The position numbers and the translations under genes were made by a program. Source: Aminipila sp047974845 (GTDB lineage Bacteria; Bacillota; Clostridia; Peptostreptococcales; Anaerovoracaceae). Taken from it: DNA of 64,000 nt. The stretch spans positions 1 through 64,000 of the forward strand of contig JBKECQ010000046.1 of the NCBI GenBank assembly GCA_047974845.1, given 5' to 3'. Positions 16,800 to 26,176 of this stretch are shown one piece after another. Position 1 is the first letter of the stretch, and each line of letters begins with the position of its first letter. A model generated the notes under the pieces. The model saw nothing but the letters and a program-made list of their open reading frames with translations. It ran no database searches and was not told the DNA's origin.

Positions 16800-17597
16800 A
16801 TGGCACTTAGTTTTTGTTCGTTTTCCAGTGGAAGCAGTGGTAATTGTTATCTAGTAAGAAGCAATAGCACTGCTTTGTTAGTAGATGTGGGAATAAGCGG
16901 AAAAAAGATAATAGAAGGGCTTGCAGCAACAGAAACGCCGCAAGACATAGTAAAAGGTGTGTTAGTTACACATGAGCATATAGATCACGTTAAAAGTTTG
17001 AAGGTAATCTCAAAAAAATTACCTCACACCGTAACATATGCAAATGCAGGTACATGGGAATATATAAGAGAAAGTGTACCGGAACCACAAAGAAGCGTAT
17101 TTGTTACGGGTAATTCTTTTAGCATAGGTGATATAGAAATAAAACCGTTTCATATATCACACGATGCCGCAGAGCCTGTTGGTTTTTCTTTTTTCTCAGA
17201 AGGAAAGCAAATCAGTATAGTTACTGACACGGGTTACATAACGGAAGAAATTTTTAATGAGATGAAACAGGCGGACATATTGGCACTTGAGGCAAACCAT
17301 GATGAGAATATGCTCAAGGTGGGTAGATATCCTTGGAGTGTTAAGCAAAGAATATTAGGCAATAGAGGACATTTATCAAATGTAGCGGCAGGAAAGTGCC
17401 TGTGCAGGATAATGGATGAAAACATTGAAAAACCAAGGAGAGTTTTACTTGCACATTTGAGCAGAGAAAACAACTTTCCGGAAATGGCATATCAGACCAT
17501 TAGAAATGTTTTAGAGGAATCACAATATTATTTGGGCAAACACCTGCAAATGGCAACCATGTCTAAGGATGAAATTAGTATTATTTATGAGCTTTAA
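16800..17597 (+). CDS. yycJ: MBL-fold metallo-hydrolase YycJ/WalJ
   Basis: A 265-residue metallo-beta-lactamase-fold nuclease. The N-terminus MALSFCSFSSGSSGNCYLV is the YycJ signature, and THEHIDH supplies the HxHxDH metal site. Further ligands lie in the VTDTGY and LEANHD stretches. YycJ proteins have 5'-3' exonuclease activity and are tied to mismatch repair in MutH-less bacteria. ATG at 16800 is chosen over an upstream in-frame GTG (16782) because AAAGGA lies before it and the product then starts like its homologues. Confidence 0.93.
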   Translation: MALSFCSFSSGSSGNCYLVRSNSTALLVDVGISGKKIIEGLAATETPQDIVKGVLVTHEHIDHVKSLKVISKKLPHTVTYANAGTWEYIRESVPEPQRSVFVTGNSFSIGDIEIKPFHISHDAAEPVGFSFFSEGKQISIVTDTGYITEEIFNEMKQADILALEANHDENMLKVGRYPWSVKQRILGNRGHLSNVAAGKCLCRIMDENIEKPRRVLLAHLSRENNFPEMAYQTIRNVLEESQYYLGKHLQMATMSKDEISIIYEL

Positions 17598-17630
17598 GTA
17601 GTACTAGAAGATATAAGTACGGAGGCAAAT

Positions 17631-18110
17631 TTGAATATTACGGTAATATGTATTGGAAAGCTTAAAGAAAAGTATTGGGTCAGTGCAATTGATGAATATA
17701 GTAAAAGATTGTCTAAATATTGTTCATTAACGATAGACGAATTAAAAGAAGAACGCCTTCCGGATAACGCCTCTTTGGCAGAAGAAGAGGCTGTAAAAAT
17801 AGCGGAAGGAAAGAATATAGTTAAGAGAATTAAAAAAGACTCTTATGTAATAACCTTGGAAATAAAGGGTAAAAATCTTAGCTCAGAAAAGTTGGCAGAT
17901 AAAATTAACAATTTAGCAATTGAAGGTAAAAGTGATATAGTTTTTATCATTGGAGGCTCTTTAGGTTTATCCCAAGAAGTAAGTGATAGATCGGACTTTA
18001 AACTTTCATTTTCCGAAATGACATTTCCTCATCAAATGATGAGGGTTATTTTATTGGAACAAATATATAGAGCATTTAAAATAAACAGAAATGAACAATA
18101 TCATAAATAA
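17631..18110 (+). CDS. rlmH: 23S rRNA (pseudouridine1915-N3)-methyltransferase RlmH
   Basis: A 159-residue SPOUT-class methyltransferase that methylates pseudouridine 1915 in helix 69 of 23S rRNA. The trefoil-knot motif FIIGGSLGLSQEV and the C-terminal LSFSEMTFPHQMMRVILLEQIYRAFKI region are intact (knot and SAM pocket). Length matches the family. The start is TTG after GGAGGC. Its place after yycHIJ is the common Firmicute arrangement. Confidence 0.97.
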   Translation: MNITVICIGKLKEKYWVSAIDEYSKRLSKYCSLTIDELKEERLPDNASLAEEEAVKIAEGKNIVKRIKKDSYVITLEIKGKNLSSEKLADKINNLAIEGKSDIVFIIGGSLGLSQEVSDRSDFKLSFSEMTFPHQMMRVILLEQIYRAFKINRNEQYHK

Positions 18111-18139
18111 AATAAAATAAATATAAAGGTGGCGAAGAC

Positions 18140-18616
18140 ATGAACAAACTTTTAAAATTACAAGGGGCACTTTTAGATGAGATTGAGGAGTATGGCAAGT
18201 TAATCGGAGATGAGGAAAGGGATGAACCACTAATTTGGGAAAAGGTTCATATAAGCAGTTGTGCAAAAATAGGATACTTGTTGGCGGAGCAGAGAAATGT
18301 AGATCCTATTCTAGCAGCCTGTGCCTGTGCCATACATGATTATGGTAGGATTATAACAGGGAAACAAGCCGGGCACGCAGAGACCGGCTATTTACCCGTG
18401 CAGGAATTTCTTAAGAAAACATCTTTGTTTTCAGATGAGGAGATAAAAATTCTTTCTATTGCAGTTAAAAACCATAGCAATAAAAGTGATATAGGAACAG
18501 ACATCGAAGAGATAGTTAAAGATGCTGATGTTTTGGACTTTCACCAATATGGATATGAAATGCCTAGAGAAGAGCAGCAAAGGAGATTAAACCAATTAAA
18601 TAATAAATTTAAGTAA
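18140..18616 (+). CDS. HD-domain hydrolase-like protein
   Basis: A 158-residue protein with HD-superfamily motifs: His in VHISSCAKIG, the HDYG pair (about residues 56-59), NHS and a distal DADVLDF. These ligands would hold one or two metal ions for phosphohydrolase activity on a nucleotide or phosphoester. The substrate is unknown. ATG follows AAGGTGGCG, 29 bases after rlmH, so co-transcription is likely. Confidence 0.8.
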   Translation: MNKLLKLQGALLDEIEEYGKLIGDEERDEPLIWEKVHISSCAKIGYLLAEQRNVDPILAACACAIHDYGRIITGKQAGHAETGYLPVQEFLKKTSLFSDEEIKILSIAVKNHSNKSDIGTDIEEIVKDADVLDFHQYGYEMPREEQQRRLNQLNNKFK

Positions 18617-18712
18617 GAGGTTTAAAGGTTGCGAATTATATCGGAAATTGATATAATTTAGCTAATTTTATTTTTGCTCAATAAATTTTAACTAGAGATG
18701 GAGATGTTAGAC

Positions 18713-20176
18713 ATGTGCAGTAAAAGGAACTTTAGAATTCTCATTGAAACACTGATGCTAATACTATGTAGTAGCATCTTTGTTTTTGCTTCTGCAGAGG
18801 GAGGGCATGAAAGTTTGGGTCATGAGCTTCCACTTTGGAGCTGTATACCTTTCTTTGGTATGTTAGTTTCAATAGCAGTCTTTCCGCTTGTAAACCCGCA
18901 CTGGTGGGAACACAATATGCTGAAAGTTTCAATCTTTTGGTCCCTTGTGTTTCTGATTCCGTTTGGAATTTGTTATGGGATGGGGATGCTTACATATCAG
19001 GTAGTAGAAATTGTTGTTTTAGATTACTTACCTTTTATAGTATTGCTATTTGGTTTATTTGTATCGGCAGGAGGAATTGTTCTCAAAGGAACGTTAATTG
19101 GGACTACAAAAACTAATGTAATACTGCTACTAATTGGAACTTTACTGGCCAGCTGGGTTGGAACCACTGGAGCAGCAATGCTGATGATAAGACCCATTAT
19201 AAGAGCAAATGCTTGGAGAGAAAGAAAAGCTCACATTGTAGTATTCTTTATATTTATGGTTGCAAACATAGGAGGATGTTTAACCCCGGTAGGTGACCCT
19301 CCATTATTTTTAGGATTTTTAAGAGGAGTACCATTCTTTTGGACTATGAAATTACTCCCATTAATGATAATCAATATCCTGATTCTTACAATTATTTTCA
19401 TAACAATTGATAAAACTTTATATAAAAAGGAACTGGCATTAGGCCGATCACCAAAAAAACTTCAAGGAAATAGCGCAAAGGTTCCTCTTAGGATTGAGGG
19501 TGCACACAATTTTATTTTCATACTTATGATAGTTGGTGCCGTTGTTTTAAACGGTTTACTTCCTCAATTTTCTTTTTTTGCAAATCAGACTACAGGACAA
19601 TTAAATGGAATTCCGGTTATGGGAGTGATTTTTCCATATAACAGTATTATACAGATGGGTATTATATTGTGGGCCGCTTCTTTATCAATTAAAACAACCA
19701 AAAAAGCTATTAGGCAAGCAAATAGCTTTACCTATGCGCCTATAGAGGAAGTGGCAAAATTATTTATTGGAATATTCCTAACCATGATACCTGCATTGGC
19801 AATTCTTAAGGCAAATGGGGGATCGTTAGGACTTAACACGCCTGCTCAGTTTTTCTGGATTACAGGTATTTTATCTTCGTTTTTAGATAATGCACCTACA
19901 TACTTAGTGTTCTTGACTACAGCAGGGGCTATGGGTGTAACGGAGGGTATTGTTACAACTATTGGAACAGTAGGCTTTAAAACCTTAATGGCTATTTCTG
20001 CCGGAGCCGTATTTATGGGAGCAAACACTTATATAGGAAATGCACCAAACTTTATGGTTAAATCTATTGCAGAAGAAAATAAAATAAAGATGCCAAGTTT
20101 CTTTGGATATATATGCTGGTCCGTTACCATATTAATTCCAATTTTTATTTTAGACACAGTATTATTTTTTATATAA
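18713..20176 (+). CDS. Sodium:proton antiporter/CitMHS-like permease
   Basis: About 487 residues with roughly 11-12 membrane helices. The N-terminal segment is hydrophobic and may be a cleaved or first helix. Conserved signatures include FPLVNPHWWEHN, GTTGAAMLMIRP, NIGGCLTPVGDPPLFLGFLRG and SSFLDNAPTYLVF, typical of the ion-transporter superfamily branch annotated as sodium:proton antiporter or putative citrate transporter. The DNAPTY and TPVGDPP loops are the usual re-entrant substrate-site motifs. I chose ATG at 18713 (GGAG 9 bases upstream) over ATG at 18698. A terminator follows. The transported ion or acid is not resolved. Confidence 0.8.
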   Translation: MCSKRNFRILIETLMLILCSSIFVFASAEGGHESLGHELPLWSCIPFFGMLVSIAVFPLVNPHWWEHNMLKVSIFWSLVFLIPFGICYGMGMLTYQVVEIVVLDYLPFIVLLFGLFVSAGGIVLKGTLIGTTKTNVILLLIGTLLASWVGTTGAAMLMIRPIIRANAWRERKAHIVVFFIFMVANIGGCLTPVGDPPLFLGFLRGVPFFWTMKLLPLMIINILILTIIFITIDKTLYKKELALGRSPKKLQGNSAKVPLRIEGAHNFIFILMIVGAVVLNGLLPQFSFFANQTTGQLNGIPVMGVIFPYNSIIQMGIILWAASLSIKTTKKAIRQANSFTYAPIEEVAKLFIGIFLTMIPALAILKANGGSLGLNTPAQFFWITGILSSFLDNAPTYLVFLTTAGAMGVTEGIVTTIGTVGFKTLMAISAGAVFMGANTYIGNAPNFMVKSIAEENKIKMPSFFGYICWSVTILIPIFILDTVLFFI

Positions 20177-20207
20177 TAATGGAGCAAATTGAAATTATCC
20201 AATAAAA

Positions 20208-20243
20208 TTTAGCAGTATGGTACTTTACCATACTGCTTTTTTA
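20208..20243 (+). terminator. Terminator of the antiporter-like gene
   Basis: Arms AGCAGTATGGTA (20211-20222) and TACCATACTGCT (20226-20237) are followed by six T. It may also serve the convergent ArsR gene. Confidence 0.9.
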
Positions 20244-20284
20244 CATTTCTTCTTAGAAAGGTCTTTTTATAGTTTTGTATAACT

Positions 20285-20614
20285 TTATCCTTGAAATGTG
20301 CTGAACTTCTTTGTTGCACTAAGATACTTCATTAGAATTCCAATATTTGCGTAATAGTAAGAATATTTGTCTTTGCTTTGTGACTGAACCAGCTCTGCTT
20401 GAACTAGCTTTTTAATATGCTGTGAAATAGTTGCTTGAGAATAGTTAAAGGCAGCGACAACATCTTTATTGCAAACAGGAACTCTATCCTTATTGCATTG
20501 CATAATGTATTGATAGATTTTTATTCTTGCAGGATGTGCCAGTGCATCTGAAACTTGAGAAACTAAAAGTATTTCCTCTTCCTGCATAAATTCTGAGTCT
20601 TTTCTTAATCTCAT
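20285..20614 (-). CDS. ArsR/SmtB family transcriptional regulator
   Basis: A 109-residue winged-helix protein. The LVSQVSDALAHPARIKIYQYI opening and the FNYSQATISQHIKKLVQAELV recognition region are ArsR-type. The canonical ELCVCDL metal box is absent; only two Cys (in MQCNKDRVPVCNK) lie in the region, so the inducer cannot be stated. A perfect dyad overlaps its 5' leader (20630-20653) and is probably its own operator. It is convergent with the antiporter-like gene and may or may not control it. Confidence 0.88.
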   Translation of the reverse strand: MRLRKDSEFMQEEEILLVSQVSDALAHPARIKIYQYIMQCNKDRVPVCNKDVVAAFNYSQATISQHIKKLVQAELVQSQSKDKYSYYYANIGILMKYLSATKKFSTFQG

Positions 20615-20629
20615 ATTTTACTTCTCCTT

Positions 20630-20653
20630 GTATATTGTCTATTAGCAATATAC
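20630..20653. promoter_or_regulatory. Dyad in the arsR leader, probable operator
   Basis: Arms GTATATTG (20630-20637) and CAATATAC (20646-20653) are perfectly complementary with an 8-base spacer. On the minus strand this falls between the candidate promoter (TTGACT-N17-TAAACT, about 20655-20683) and the ribosome site, a standard autorepression position. Confidence 0.6.
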
Positions 20654-20699
20654 AGTTTACATACAAATATATAAAAAGTCAACACAAAGAAAATGCTCA

Positions 20700-21236
20700 T
20701 TAGTTCTGCTCTAGGTCTAGATAAATTTTTTTAAGTTTGTTTAAGCCCCTTTTTAGATTTGTTCGGGCCGTATTACAATTTATATCTAAAACCAGAGAGA
20801 TTTCTTCAAAGCTTAATTCGTTTAAATATCTAAGTAAAATAACAGATAGATATTTTCTGTCTAATAATAAAAGAGCCTTCTTTAAAAGTAAGGTATCTTC
20901 AATATTAATAAGAGCAGAAAGCACATCATCCTGCTTAAGATTCTCAAAGTCCTTAAATTTAATCTGTATTTGTTCTTCGAGAAAAGAGCAGCGATAAGCG
21001 CTTTTATAATATGAGCTTGTTTCATTCTTTGCGATTTTAAATAACCAACACTTTATACTTTTTTTACTTTTTATTTTGTGACAATGCCTCCATGCTTTTT
21101 CCATTACATTTTGTAACAAATCCTCAGCTACAGTTGCGTCACCTGTTAAGTATTTAATAAAGTAAAAGATTTCATCATAATAAATAACGATATTTCTTTC
21201 AAAAAATCGTTGTCTCAATAATAATTTTAAGTTCAC
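20700..21236 (-). CDS. ECF-type RNA polymerase sigma factor
   Basis: About 178 residues. Region 2 (YFIKYLTGDATVAEDLLQNVMEKAW, with the -10 recognition helix) and region 4 (LLLDRKYLSVILLRYLNELSFEEISLVLDIN, a -35 helix-turn-helix) are present, with no region 1 or 3, as in extracytoplasmic-function sigma factors. GTG at 21236 has AAGGGG 8 bases upstream; an in-frame TTG at 21272 is the alternative. No anti-sigma gene is adjacent: the neighbours are ArsR and a DMT transporter. Its signal and targets are unknown. Confidence 0.85.
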   Translation of the reverse strand: MNLKLLLRQRFFERNIVIYYDEIFYFIKYLTGDATVAEDLLQNVMEKAWRHCHKIKSKKSIKCWLFKIAKNETSSYYKSAYRCSFLEEQIQIKFKDFENLKQDDVLSALINIEDTLLLKKALLLLDRKYLSVILLRYLNELSFEEISLVLDINCNTARTNLKRGLNKLKKIYLDLEQN

Positions 21237-21383
21237 ACTAAGTACCCCTTGCGATAAATCGCCAAAAATCAATTAATCCCACCTGAAATAAATAATATTA
21301 TTCAAAATTAATTATATATACTTTTACAAAAATTTCAAATCAATTGTAGAAAATAAGAGAATTATAAAAAATAAAAGGGAGTA

Positions 21384-21412
21384 TTGACATTTAATATTAC
21401 ATACTGTGATAA
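21384..21412 (+). promoter_or_regulatory. Sigma-A-type promoter for the DMT-kinase-regulator operon
   Basis: TTGACA (21384-21389), a 17-base spacer, then TGATAA (21407-21412). It lies 100 bases before the DMT transporter start. Confidence 0.6.
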
Positions 21413-21512
21413 AAGTTTACTGCTTTTGATACAATACTTAAAATAACAGTAGAACTGTGTTGGTATTGTGTAATATAATGATTAATCATGATTATCTTTT
21501 GGAGGGCATACT

Positions 21513-22409
21513 TTGGAAAAACAATTGAATAAAAAAGTTATAATGGCTGATATTGGTTTATTATTTGTAGCGATTTTTTGGGGTGGAGGCTTTGTAGCGG
21601 GAAAGTTTGCTTTAGAAGGTCTTTCGCCACTGACTGTTGTAGCATATAGATATGTAGGGGCAACCTTGCTAATGTTACCTTTTTGTATAACCAGATTTAA
21701 AAAAATGACTAAAAAGACATTTTGGGTGGGAACGGTTATAGGAATGCTCATGGTTCTTGGTACAGCGGCCCAAACCATTGGACTGCAGTACACTACGCCG
21801 GGCAAGCAGAGCTTTATAATTGCTCTATATACAGTTATTGTTCCATTTATGACATGGGTTTTCCTAAAAGCAAAACCGCCGAAAAAAATAATGGCAGCTG
21901 CGGTGCTGGCATTAGTAGGAATTGGTTTTCTTACCCTAAATGAAAACTTAACTATAGGGTTTGGTGATTGGCTCACATTTATATTTGCAATCACTTTTTC
22001 GGCCCAAATAGTCTTTATCAGTGTATTTGTAAAAGAATTGGATCCATATTTGATTACATTTGTACAGCTTGCGGTAACCGCAGTGGTTGCCATTATTGCG
22101 GCATTTACATTTGAGACACCTGAAAGTTTAACTTCTCTTTCCGGTGCAGTATGGGCAGGACTTTTATATTTAATAATTATAAATACAACGGGGGCATATT
22201 TATTGCAAAATATTTGTCAGAAAATAGCTCCACCAAATCATACAGCAATTATTCTTTCAACAGAAACAGTTTTTGGAACTATTTTTGCAGTAACTTTAGC
22301 AAACGAGCTATTTACTGATAGAATGATAATAGGTTGTGTGTTTATGTTTATCGCGATTATTGTAAGTGAATTACCTACTAAACAAGATAAAAAGGAACTG
22401 TGTGAATAG
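21513..22409 (+). CDS. DMT superfamily (EamA) transporter
   Basis: A 298-residue protein with ten predicted membrane helices made of two EamA repeats (about residues 10-140 and 150-290). FWGGGFVAGKFALEGLSP and APPNHTAIILSTETVFGT are characteristic. Such carriers export or import amino acids or metabolites. The start is TTG after TTGGAGGG. The kinase gene begins 2 bases after its stop, so transporter, sensor and regulator form one transcription unit and the transporter may act in the same signalling or transport task. Confidence 0.9.
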   Translation: MEKQLNKKVIMADIGLLFVAIFWGGGFVAGKFALEGLSPLTVVAYRYVGATLLMLPFCITRFKKMTKKTFWVGTVIGMLMVLGTAAQTIGLQYTTPGKQSFIIALYTVIVPFMTWVFLKAKPPKKIMAAAVLALVGIGFLTLNENLTIGFGDWLTFIFAITFSAQIVFISVFVKELDPYLITFVQLAVTAVVAIIAAFTFETPESLTSLSGAVWAGLLYLIIINTTGAYLLQNICQKIAPPNHTAIILSTETVFGTIFAVTLANELFTDRMIIGCVFMFIAIIVSELPTKQDKKELCE

Positions 22410-22411
22410 TT

Positions 22412-24784
22412 ATGAAAGAAACAAGGTCATTTACAACCACTATTTTATGGGCATTTGTATTGCTTAATATTATTTCCTTAATGATTTTTACTTTTTCAGT
22501 AAAATATGAGGATGGTGAACGTGCGCTTACAAGTGCAAAAACAAGTTTATCGGAAATAGTAACAGAAAAAGCGAAGTTAATATCTATTTCTTTAAAAAAT
22601 ATTGAGGACAAAACTGAGAGCATGGCGGATTGGGCAGAATATTTTTTGCAACAGGAAACCCCTGAGAAATTGGCGAATGACTATATAATAAATGAAAATA
22701 CTGGTGTAATGACTAGAACTGAACCTATTAGGAGCAGAGAAAATGAGAAAAGTGCAGTGTTTTTTCCAAACAATGCACCCATAACTGACGAAATAATTAG
22801 AGAAGTAAATGCCACAGAAAACCTAGATCCCGTTTTTCGCAGTATATTAAATCAAGAGCATATGCTTAAATGGGTATATATTGCAACTAAAAAGGACTTC
22901 TTAAGGGTAATGCCATATCACAATCAGGATGTTTTTGATAGTAATCACAAACAGACGGACGATACCTTTTATAAAATTGCTGTGGGGGAAAAAAACCCTG
23001 AACGCAGTAGTGTTTGGACGGAACCCTATGTAGACTATCTGGGAACAGGCTGGATGGTAAGCTGCTCTCACCCCGTATATGATGCCAACGACAACCTCTT
23101 TGGCGTTGTATGCGCAGATGTAGGAATAGAAGAAATAAAGCAGGAGTTCTTGATGGGGTTTAAATTAGGTGAATCAGGAAAAATATACTTGCTAACCAAC
23201 ACGGGCAATATAATATATCATCCCGATTATCAAAAAAGGGCCGAAAAGCAGGGAGAGCTATATGGCAAAAACATATTTGATGATAAAGCCTTAAGCACAA
23301 ATAAAATTAAAGCAATTGAGGGAGCATTAAAAGAAAAAGAATCCATCTTTGAGTTCACTGATAAGGGAAAAGATAAGATGATTGCAGGAGGCAGAATAGA
23401 GGGACAACCTTGGACTGTAGTAATAGAAATTGATAAACAAGAATTTTTATCACAAAATCGCATAGATGGAAAAGTATTAACACAGCTTATTTTCATAGGT
23501 CTTGTACTAGCCATCGTACTGGCTATTATTTTGTATTATGAATTTTCTGTGCCTATGCGAACCCTTGTTGAGGGTGTAAGATCTGTATCAAACGGTGGCT
23601 TTGGTCGAGTTAGAACCAATACCGGATTCTTAGAAATAAATGTTCTCTCCGAAGCATTTAACAACATGAACGACAATTTGCAGATGTATACAGAGAGCAT
23701 ATTGCGTAAGAAAAATGAAATTTCTACAATTCTAAATGCTATTTATGATGTGGTAATGATAATAGATTCTCAAGGAAATGTGAAAATTGCAAATGAAAAC
23801 TCACTGGAGAGAATCTCTGAAGAAAATAAATATATAGGTAAATGTTACGCAATTTTAGCAAATAGAAATAAAAAGTGCGATAACTGTATTTTGGACTTAG
23901 TTTTAGAAACTAAGATGCCATTATCAAGACAAGAGGTAATAGGCGGGGAAATATATAAAAATACTTATTACCCCATTATAGAATTGTCAGGAGATGTAAA
24001 AGAAGTCGTGGTTCTCAGCCAATGCATTACTAAGAGTTTGGCTATGGAAAGAGAGCTTCAGCAAATAGAAAAAATGGCGGGAATAGGACAGTTTTCTGCT
24101 GCCATAGCCCATGAAATAAAAAATCCTTTAGCGGTTATAAAGGGTGCCACATATATAATGAACACTTACAATAAGGTAGACTCTGATGCTGGAACCTATA
24201 CGGAAGAAATAGAGCTAATAAATAATGCGGTTAAGGAAGCAGAGCACGTAATTACAACGCTATTGGACTTTTCCTCCAAAGATGATGGAGAAGGGGGATT
24301 TGTTGAACTGGAAAAGCTGGTGGAACAGATTTTAATGATTTCCAGAAAAGAAATTATTAAAAGGGGAATAGACATTTCTGTGGAGCTAGAGGTAGAGAGC
24401 TTCTTTTATTGCGATAAAATAGAGCTTATAAAAATAATACTTCAAAATCTTATTAACAATGCAATACAAGCAGTATCAAACAACGGTAAGATAACTGTTT
24501 ACTCAAAGCGGGCAACTGAAAGCAGTATTATTCTAGGGGTTATGGATAATGGCCCGGGGATACCCGTGAATCCTAAATCGAAAATATTTGAACCATTTAT
24601 GACGACCAAGAAAGATAGTGGAGGTACAGGAATAGGCCTTTGGATTACGAGAACCTTAGTGGATGGAATAGACGGGCAAATATGGATAGACGAGGAGAAA
24701 CAGGATGGTACAGATATAAAGGTAGAAATACCAATCTTAAGCAGAACGGATATACTTTTTCTTGAAAACAGGGGGGACAGGTAA
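22412..24784 (+). CDS. Membrane sensor histidine kinase (dCache-HAMP-PAS)
   Basis: A 790-residue kinase. A membrane helix (about 11-30) is followed by an extracytoplasmic double Cache domain (about 35-350), a second helix (about 356-378), a HAMP-like segment (about 380-430), a PAS domain (about 435-545), HisKA with phospho-acceptor His567 in AIAHEIKNPL, and an HATPase domain (N-box NLINNAIQAV, VMDNGPGIP, GGTGIGLWI). The PAS domain has Cys478, Cys489 and Cys492, which could bind metal, heme or an Fe-S cluster, or act as a redox switch. Cache domains of this kind usually bind small carboxylates or amino acids. The downstream NtrC-type regulator overlaps the stop by one base and is the obvious partner. 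Confidence 0.93.
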   Translation: MKETRSFTTTILWAFVLLNIISLMIFTFSVKYEDGERALTSAKTSLSEIVTEKAKLISISLKNIEDKTESMADWAEYFLQQETPEKLANDYIINENTGVMTRTEPIRSRENEKSAVFFPNNAPITDEIIREVNATENLDPVFRSILNQEHMLKWVYIATKKDFLRVMPYHNQDVFDSNHKQTDDTFYKIAVGEKNPERSSVWTEPYVDYLGTGWMVSCSHPVYDANDNLFGVVCADVGIEEIKQEFLMGFKLGESGKIYLLTNTGNIIYHPDYQKRAEKQGELYGKNIFDDKALSTNKIKAIEGALKEKESIFEFTDKGKDKMIAGGRIEGQPWTVVIEIDKQEFLSQNRIDGKVLTQLIFIGLVLAIVLAIILYYEFSVPMRTLVEGVRSVSNGGFGRVRTNTGFLEINVLSEAFNNMNDNLQMYTESILRKKNEISTILNAIYDVVMIIDSQGNVKIANENSLERISEENKYIGKCYAILANRNKKCDNCILDLVLETKMPLSRQEVIGGEIYKNTYYPIIELSGDVKEVVVLSQCITKSLAMERELQQIEKMAGIGQFSAAIAHEIKNPLAVIKGATYIMNTYNKVDSDAGTYTEEIELINNAVKEAEHVITTLLDFSSKDDGEGGFVELEKLVEQILMISRKEIIKRGIDISVELEVESFFYCDKIELIKIILQNLINNAIQAVSNNGKITVYSKRATESSIILGVMDNGPGIPVNPKSKIFEPFMTTKKDSGGTGIGLWITRTLVDGIDGQIWIDEEKQDGTDIKVEIPILSRTDILFLENRGDR

Positions 24785-26157
24785 TGTTTAACTTGCCAAT
24801 ATTAGTAGTAGATGATGACACAGAATTATTAAAAGTATATAAAAAAATATTTGCTATAAATGGGTTTAAAGTAATAACGGAATCAGATAGTATGAGGGCT
24901 TTACAAATTGTAGAAACTACAGAAATTGCCGTAGTTGTGTCTGACATTATTATGCCAAGACTAAATGGTCTTGAATTACTTTTGGCAGTTAAAAGCATTA
25001 AGCCACAAATTGAGGTTATTATGCTCACCGCAGAAGGTTCTATATCAGGAGCGGTGGAGGCCGTAAAAAATGGGGCTTTTTCATATATAAAAAAGCCGGC
25101 AGAGATTGATGACCTTATTGCAAATATAAAAAAGGCATATGAAGTATTCGCCATAAAGGAAGAAAATACAGAGCTAAAAAAGCAATTAACGGAAAATCAG
25201 AACCTAAAAACCTTTTTTGGTGAAACTGAGATAATTGCAAATCTAAGGCATGATGCGGAGAAAATAGCGCAAACCGATGTTGCGGCCTTGATTTTAGGGG
25301 AAAGCGGCACAGGAAAAGAAGTTTTGGCAAACTATATTCACCAGAAAAGCCTAAGGAAAGACAAGCCATTTATCTGTATTAACTGTGCGGCACTTAATGA
25401 GAACCTCTTTGAGAGCGAGGTGTTTGGATACGAAAAAGGAGCTTTTACAGGGGCAGATAAAATGAAAAAGGGAAGATTTGAGCTGGCAGAGGGAGGAACT
25501 ATTTTTTTAGATGAAATAGGAGAGCTATCCTTAAACACCCAAGCAAAATTGCTTAGAGTTCTACAGGAAAAATCCTTTGAAAGAGTTGGAGGAACACAGA
25601 CTATTAATAGCAATTTTCGTCTCATTGCGGCAACAAACAGAGATTTGAAAAGCGATGTTAAGGATTTCAAATTTCGTGAGGACTTATTTTATAGAATAAA
25701 TGTAATGCCTCTTACAATGCCACCTTTAAGAGATAGAAGAGAAGATATTCCAATTCTAGTAGAAAATTTTGTGAGACAGCTTTCAGAAGAGATGAAAAAG
25801 AAAGTTAATCGAATAGACCCGGAGATTATATCAAAGCTAATGAAACACTCTTGGCCCGGAAACGTAAGGGAGCTAAGAAATGTTATAGAAAGATTGATGG
25901 TTCTTTCCGTAGGCGGAGTTTTGCAAAAAGATGACTTGCCGGAAGAGATATTGAGACAAAAGCTGCCCATCCAAACTGCTGTTGAAGAGGAAAGCTTTGA
26001 TGGCTATAAACTTAAAGATGCAACAAAAGAATTTGAAAAACAATATATTATTAGGTGCATGGAAAGAAATGAGTGGAATGTAAGCAGAGCAGCACAGGAA
26101 CTTTGTCTTGCAAGAAAAAATCTATATAAGAAATTAAAAGACTACGATATAAATTAA
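24784..26157 (+). CDS. NtrC-family sigma-54-dependent response regulator
   Basis: A 457-residue protein. The receiver domain (1-120) has Asp54 as phospho-site. The AAA+ domain follows, with Walker A GESGTGKE (172-179), GAFTGAD loop (219-225) contacting sigma-54, and GGTIFLDEIGEL Walker B. A Fis-type helix-turn-helix ends the protein (NVSRAAQELCLARKNLYKKL). It needs RpoN, encoded elsewhere. A palindrome GTGTAACC-N4-GGTTACAC lies right after the gene and recurs 127 bases upstream of a sigma-54 promoter for the hydrolase/permease genes, so those are candidate targets by inference. Confidence 0.95.
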   Translation: MFNLPILVVDDDTELLKVYKKIFAINGFKVITESDSMRALQIVETTEIAVVVSDIIMPRLNGLELLLAVKSIKPQIEVIMLTAEGSISGAVEAVKNGAFSYIKKPAEIDDLIANIKKAYEVFAIKEENTELKKQLTENQNLKTFFGETEIIANLRHDAEKIAQTDVAALILGESGTGKEVLANYIHQKSLRKDKPFICINCAALNENLFESEVFGYEKGAFTGADKMKKGRFELAEGGTIFLDEIGELSLNTQAKLLRVLQEKSFERVGGTQTINSNFRLIAATNRDLKSDVKDFKFREDLFYRINVMPLTMPPLRDRREDIPILVENFVRQLSEEMKKKVNRIDPEIISKLMKHSWPGNVRELRNVIERLMVLSVGGVLQKDDLPEEILRQKLPIQTAVEEESFDGYKLKDATKEFEKQYIIRCMERNEWNVSRAAQELCLARKNLYKKLKDYDIN

Positions 26158-26176
26158 CTTAATAAGTAGAATTAAA

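Noticed and set aside
21482..22093. 203-codon minus-strand frame opposite the DMT transporter
   Set aside because: Shadow of the transporter gene; the plus-strand product has clear membrane repeats and a ribosome site.
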